This document shows positions 13,731-17,693 of a stretch of DNA of 17,693 nt, piece after piece. The notes below the pieces were generated by a model. It was not told where the DNA came from. It searched no databases and saw only the letters and a program-made list of their open reading frames with translations. Position 1 is the first letter of the stretch, and each line of letters begins with the position of its first letter. The stretch spans positions 1 through 17,693 of the forward strand of contig CAKPCF010000031.1 in NCBI GenBank assembly GCA_934141445.1, in the 5' to 3' direction. This DNA is from an uncultured Clostridia bacterium (GTDB lineage Bacteria; Bacillota; Clostridia; TANB77; CAG-508). A program made the position numbers and the translations under genes.

Positions 13731-14624
13731 TTATCTTTCATTAAAAACCATCTTGTTAATTCTTCCAGTAGTTTCATCATATTCAACACTTACACAGCTA
13801 AATTTTCTTGACTTTAAATCATATAAAGATGTTCTCCATTCAGCAGAACTCCAGCCATGACTGCTATTATTATCTCTATTCCAGATTTTATCTTCAATTC
13901 TTGCTGAAGTATTTTTCTTATATTGACTAATACAGTCTACTGCACTTAATAAAGCTGAAACTTCATCAGTCATTTCTGGACTTTGAGAATTTATCAATAA
14001 CTTATATGGCTCTGTTCTTCCATTCTCACTTCCAATAAACACACTTTTATAATTGCATGTTACAAGTGCTGTATTTTCATCCATCTCTTTATTTACTTTT
14101 CCAGTTCTAGCTCCTAAATATGTAACACTATCACTTTGACCAGCTACCTTTGGTATATCAAATACATCTTTAATTTTTATACCACTCGGACCATTGCCAC
14201 TTCCATAAGCTGCTTCTCTATTTTCTACATCTGTTACAGTAGCAGTACTTCCAGAACCGACAACTCTCCTTACTGGTAAATAGTTTACAATTATTTGGTC
14301 TTCTAAGGTTTTTTTCAAAGTAAACTGAATATCTACTAAATATTTATTTCCATAAGCAAATGCTGTATACTTTCCTTCTGCATATTTTTCATTATTGCTT
14401 TTAGCTTTATTTAAAACAGAAATTAAATCAACTCCATACATTAGTTTCTTCTCATATGCATTATATTCTTCATTAAAAGCTGTTAATTGTTCTGTTTCTT
14501 CAGTTTTTTGTCTAGTTTCTTCCAAAGGACTTAAAGACCTGAAAAAATATAGCATCAAAGCTAAAAGCATTATTCCCATTAGAGTTCCACTTGCCATTAA
14601 AAGTGCTTTTGTTGCATTTTCCAT
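13731..14624 (-). CDS. MENA-type pilin-like paralogue, largest (297 aa)
   Basis: It begins MENATKAL with a hydrophobic helix (8-28), then a charged helix ending F50-N51-x2-Y54-x2-Y57 and GVDLISVLNKAKSNNEKY (64-81). The outward domain is about 130 residues longer than in the small paralogues. It carries an extra TGKVNKE segment that resembles the family C-terminal signature, which suggests insertion or partial duplication, plus three Cys. It ends with YDETTGRINKMVF. AAAGGAA lies about 9 nt before the ATG. It is the first subunit gene after the platform protein, across a 114-bp gap with a stable hairpin. By size it could be an adhesive or capping minor pilin; this is a guess. Confidence 0.75.
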   Translation of the reverse strand: MENATKALLMASGTLMGIMLLALMLYFFRSLSPLEETRQKTEETEQLTAFNEEYNAYEKKLMYGVDLISVLNKAKSNNEKYAEGKYTAFAYGNKYLVDIQFTLKKTLEDQIIVNYLPVRRVVGSGSTATVTDVENREAAYGSGNGPSGIKIKDVFDIPKVAGQSDSVTYLGARTGKVNKEMDENTALVTCNYKSVFIGSENGRTEPYKLLINSQSPEMTDEVSALLSAVDCISQYKKNTSARIEDKIWNRDNNSSHGWSSAEWRTSLYDLKSRKFSCVSVEYDETTGRINKMVFNER

Positions 14625-14683
14625 AATCTTTAATTCCTTTCTTTTAATTTTTATTTTTTACATTTTAAATTTTTAAAATTTTG

Positions 14684-14717
14684 ATACCGCAACTTTATCA
14701 TATTAAAATTACGGCAT
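14684..14717 (-). other. RNA hairpin between platform and pilin-like genes
   Basis: On the minus-strand RNA a 13-bp stem forms across an 8-nt loop (AUGCCGUAAUUUU with AAAGUUGCGGUAU), three of the pairs being G-U. The G-U pairs keep the RNA stem but not a DNA palindrome, favouring an RNA role. No clean U tract follows, so it looks more like an attenuator, a processing site or a 5' stabiliser for the downstream subunit message than a full terminator. Confidence 0.55.
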
Positions 14718-14738
14718 ACAAAGTTTGTTTTGAATTTT

Positions 14739-16814
14739 TTATAATTGTGATGACATTTCATTGAATGCTTCTGTCATACTTGTCATACCAATTACGCAAA
14801 GAGGAATAATTAAGTATACAACGAATAGACAAACCATTGGAGCAAAACCAATTGCTTTTCCTATCATTGATTTTTTAGAAATCATTCTTTCGTTTGATTC
14901 TTTTCTCTTTTCTTGATGGTATGCTCTTTCTGTATCTAACTCATCAAAAGCTTCTTTAATAGGAATCTTTTCAACAGCTGCTTGTAAACTTTCAACGATT
15001 CTTATAAATTGTTGGAATGAAACATCATTTTTTAGTTCTTCCAAAGCTTCCCATGGTCCACTCTCAAAGTTATTTACACATTTCGAAATTGGTTCTCTGA
15101 ATATGTTAGAATATCTTTCTAGCCATTCCAAAATCATTTCAACATTTACTCTTTCAATCTTCATAAGCATTAAAATAATTGTTTGGAACTGCATTACTTC
15201 GTTTTCCATGTCCATTTGTCTCATCTTCTTTTGGAATATCAATAATAAAACTGGACAATAATATCCTATAAATCCAATAACAAAACTCATTAATAGCTCA
15301 AACCATTTAAAATGTTCAGATTGAATTGTTTGTAATTTTTCAAAAATTGCTTCTGCTTCGCTATCTAATTCTTTATCACTATATCCTTGATATTCTTTAG
15401 CTTTTGCAAGTTCTTTTCTTAATTTATCTTGTGTCATTGAATAATCATTTTTATATTTATCCAAGAAAATATCATGTCTTAAAGTTGTTTCCATTGCCTT
15501 CTTTTCTTGACTATCAGACATATTACCCAATAAGTTATAATCTGATGTCGGCTCTGTATATACATAATTTACAGCCATTCTATGTGCTTGCCAAAATACA
15601 AATACTGCTACTACAAATGCTAAAACTGCAAATACTAAACGATTGATATACAGCCACTCTAATTTTAACTTTGATGCAGAATCTTTTAACAATTGCACCA
15701 TTTTTCTGTATTCTTTTGTACCATCTTTTGGTATAAACAAATCTACAAATTTCTTAACAGGTTTTTTCTTATAAATTTTTGCCTGCCATGGATTTTCATT
15801 AGTTTGTTCTGCTTTTATACTTCCATTATCTTTTAATTTTCTAGTTAATATATAACTTCCAAATGTTATAATTATCAACAATACTTGTATATAAAATCCT
15901 AATGTTCCATTATAAAATTGTTTTGTGAAAGAGAACTGACTTACAGCCCAACCTTTTATTGCATCTATAAACAATACTGGTAAAGCAGCAATCATTGATA
16001 AACTCTGGAATACATAATCAAGTTTATCTCTCTTTAAAATTTCAATTTGCATCTCTTGTGTAATATTATTTAAGTTTTTCAAATATAATGATGCACCATC
16101 TTTATCTTTTCTATCACCAAATTCTTTTGTTAGATAAGATACACCAGCAAATTCCTTTAAGAAACTGTTTGGTGCAATATCATAATATTTCTCTAGTTCC
16201 ATTTCTGGGTCATCTGAGATTAGTATTTCGTGTATTTTTTCAGCCTGTCTTGAAACTTTTACTTCATCATTTTGGGCAACTTCATAAATTGCTTCTTCAA
16301 CCATGTTATATTCATGATAAGCATGTCTTATTTCAGCAAAGAAATCAATTTGTTCTCTTAACAATTGGTTATCAATCTTATCTACAAAGCCTTCCATAAT
16401 TGTTTCTATAAAAAATACTTCAAATAGAATTAAAGAAAGCATCAATAACATATTACCTTTAGTTGCTAATATAACAACTACTGTTAATGGAATTATTACA
16501 CAAAATGCCTTCAATAAAATTTGTGCAGTCTGTTTTCTTGTTATATATTCATCTTCAAGATTTATGATTTCAAGTCTTCTTCTTATTTTTAAAGCATATC
16601 TTTTTAAAATCGGTAATTTTGCGCATTGAATATAAAATTTTTGATAAAAGATATCCATTGAGAAACTTGATTCTTTAGTGCCTTCTATAAGTTGTGCTGC
16701 ATATTTGGTTTCTTTAGTTTGCATTTTCTTATATATAATGTAATATGCAACAGCAATTACTGCAAATACACCTAAAGTACCAAATATTAAATATTTTAAC
16801 ATTGCTTGATTCAT
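14739..16814 (-). CDS. T2SSF/TadB-TadC-like platform protein, apparent fusion
   Basis: This inner-membrane platform of a type II secretion / Tad pilus-like machine would work with the ATPase encoded upstream. Its 691 residues are about twice a single TadB or TadC and show two similar halves. First: helix 9-28, pair 100-140, cytoplasmic helical domain 150-265 (LREQIDFFAEIRHAYHEYNM), pair 268-324. Second: helix 391-409, acidic insert 420-500, helix 504-526, cytoplasmic domain 530-650 (MENEVMQFQTIILMLMKIER), last helix 655-677. Tad systems normally use two separate genes. An in-frame TAA sits right before the ATG, fixing the start; AAAGGTGG is rather far (about 16 nt). The assignment rests on pattern and context. 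Confidence 0.75.
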   Translation of the reverse strand: MNQAMLKYLIFGTLGVFAVIAVAYYIIYKKMQTKETKYAAQLIEGTKESSFSMDIFYQKFYIQCAKLPILKRYALKIRRRLEIINLEDEYITRKQTAQILLKAFCVIIPLTVVVILATKGNMLLMLSLILFEVFFIETIMEGFVDKIDNQLLREQIDFFAEIRHAYHEYNMVEEAIYEVAQNDEVKVSRQAEKIHEILISDDPEMELEKYYDIAPNSFLKEFAGVSYLTKEFGDRKDKDGASLYLKNLNNITQEMQIEILKRDKLDYVFQSLSMIAALPVLFIDAIKGWAVSQFSFTKQFYNGTLGFYIQVLLIIITFGSYILTRKLKDNGSIKAEQTNENPWQAKIYKKKPVKKFVDLFIPKDGTKEYRKMVQLLKDSASKLKLEWLYINRLVFAVLAFVVAVFVFWQAHRMAVNYVYTEPTSDYNLLGNMSDSQEKKAMETTLRHDIFLDKYKNDYSMTQDKLRKELAKAKEYQGYSDKELDSEAEAIFEKLQTIQSEHFKWFELLMSFVIGFIGYYCPVLLLIFQKKMRQMDMENEVMQFQTIILMLMKIERVNVEMILEWLERYSNIFREPISKCVNNFESGPWEALEELKNDVSFQQFIRIVESLQAAVEKIPIKEAFDELDTERAYHQEKRKESNERMISKKSMIGKAIGFAPMVCLFVVYLIIPLCVIGMTSMTEAFNEMSSQL

Positions 16815-16856
16815 TTACTCTATTTTGCACCCACCTTTCTTTTTATAAGGCTAATT

Positions 16857-17693
16857 CTATTTATTTTCATCATCATCTATATCAATTCCATTCAATAAAG
16901 AATTTCTACCAACTGTTCCTAAATTGTTTTTATCAATACCATCTTTTGATGTAGATGTACCTTGAGCTGGAGTTTTTCTCATACCTATATTTCTACGAAT
17001 AGCTCTATGTTGTTGTGTTTGTGTATTATTTTCCTTTTGAACATTTTGTGTATTAGCTTGTTCTTTTTGAACATTAGCTACATTTGAAACCTTTTCTTCA
17101 ACTTTTTCAACAACAGGTGTTGCAGAAGCTTGTACTGTTTCTTTTTTAGCTTCTTCTTCATATTGTGGCATTTTTGGAGGTTTAATTCCCCAGTTTCTTT
17201 CTAGGAAAGCATCAAATGCAACAACATCATTATCATCCATATTGTTTCTCATTTCACGAATGTTTTGGTCTGAAATTGGATTACACAAAACATAGCTATC
17301 ATCAACGAATTCCAATATATTACGATATTTATATAATTCTCTATTTGTTGTTTTAGAGAAGAATATTGTAGCATTGTCAAAGAATTTATCTAATTTTCCT
17401 TCAAGAGTTTTTTCTTTGTTATGGTCAAATGTATACTCATTTTTTTCTTCAACTGGTATACATTCTGTAATTCTTTCTATGTATCTTCTACCTTTAAAGT
17501 CTTTTACTAAGTGTATATTGAAGTTCAAAACTTGAACTACCTGCTCTTCTGCTGTTTTTTCATCTTTGAATACACCAGCACGTAACATTGAGTTTCTTAA
17601 CGCTGTTACTAAGTTAGGAAATGTTTTAGCGTGGTGAGTAAATAATGTAAATTTAGAAGCAACCTGTGCTGACTGAATCATCCAAGATGCTAC
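16857..17693 (-). CDS. TadA/CpaF-type secretion ATPase, C-terminal part (5' end outside window)
   Basis: Only the last 278 residues are inside the window; the reading frame stays open through the right edge. The first part matches the end of a CpaF/TadA ATPase: SAQVASKFTLFTHHAKTFPN, with a T-x-HA-type motif, LRNSMLRAG, then VVQVLNFNIHLVKDFKGRRY and IERITE. This enzyme powers subunit assembly at the platform protein that follows. Walker A and B would lie upstream. The usual protein ends soon after the ITE strand; here about 195 residues follow, first folded-looking, then Gln/Asn/Thr-rich with repeated NVQKE and an acidic end (DIDDDENK). The stop is 42 bp before the platform start, so they are co-transcribed. 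Confidence 0.82.
   Translation of the reverse strand, partial: VASWMIQSAQVASKFTLFTHHAKTFPNLVTALRNSMLRAGVFKDEKTAEEQVVQVLNFNIHLVKDFKGRRYIERITECIPVEEKNEYTFDHNKEKTLEGKLDKFFDNATIFFSKTTNRELYKYRNILEFVDDSYVLCNPISDQNIREMRNNMDDNDVVAFDAFLERNWGIKPPKMPQYEEEAKKETVQASATPVVEKVEEKVSNVANVQKEQANTQNVQKENNTQTQQHRAIRRNIGMRKTPAQGTSTSKDGIDKNNLGTVGRNSLLNGIDIDDDENK

Noticed and set aside
15404..16399. Two open frames antisense to the platform gene (80 and 103 codons)
   Set aside because: They mirror the hydrophobic codons of the platform protein and have no start signals.

Overview
The window is AT-rich DNA from an endospore-forming member of the Clostridia (Firmicutes). The evidence is a spoVG gene with a near-perfect sigma-H promoter, a spoIVB protease gene, strong AGGAGG-type ribosome binding sites, TTGACA/TATAAT promoters and heavy use of A/T-ending codons. 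The style (repeated N-termini of the MENA[ST]KA kind) resembles uncultured gut Clostridia, but no species can be named from the sequence.

Region 1 (71-3853) is a compact integrated element inserted in a tRNA-Leu(UAA) gene. A perfect 57-bp direct repeat (71-127 and 3797-3853) covers the tRNA from anticodon loop to CCA end. Inside are a leftward XRE/S24-type repressor, then rightward a Rep_trans-family replication initiator, a 57-aa excisionase-like protein and a tyrosine integrase. Paired 11-bp-spaced GATTAGCAA repeats lie near both ends and are probably integrase arm sites. A structured leader before rep may hold the replication or transfer origin. No cargo gene is visible.

Region 2 (3798-6262) is chromosomal core: the reconstituted tRNA-Leu with a consensus promoter, spoVG (leftward, sigma-H) and, divergently, murC (rightward, cell-wall precursor ligase). 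murC converges with the next operon on a bidirectional terminator. A 44-bp sequence with TG...CA ends and a perfect 4-bp target duplication sits exactly in the loop of that terminator, as if an IS3-type insertion sequence had landed there and collapsed to its ends.

Region 3 (6413-17693, all leftward) is a Tad / type II secretion-like operon that runs out of the window. Transcription order: the C-terminal part of a TadA/CpaF-type ATPase with a long unusual tail; a single 691-aa platform protein that looks like a TadB+TadC fusion; seven small proteins each with one N-terminal membrane helix; an 800-aa single-span extracytoplasmic protein; then spoIVB. Five of the seven small proteins form a diverged paralogous family. 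They share an FN-x2-aromatic-x2-aromatic motif just after the helix (at exactly residues 50-57 in three of them) and a C-terminal Y-x3-T-[GS]-x-[IV] strand. I read these as pilin or pseudopilin subunits of an envelope filament or secretion machine, with the 800-aa protein as a large surface or tip component. Hairpins between platform and subunits and before the 800-aa gene could set stoichiometry. No prepilin peptidase, TadZ or known major pilin is visible here. This operon is the best candidate for an undescribed system.
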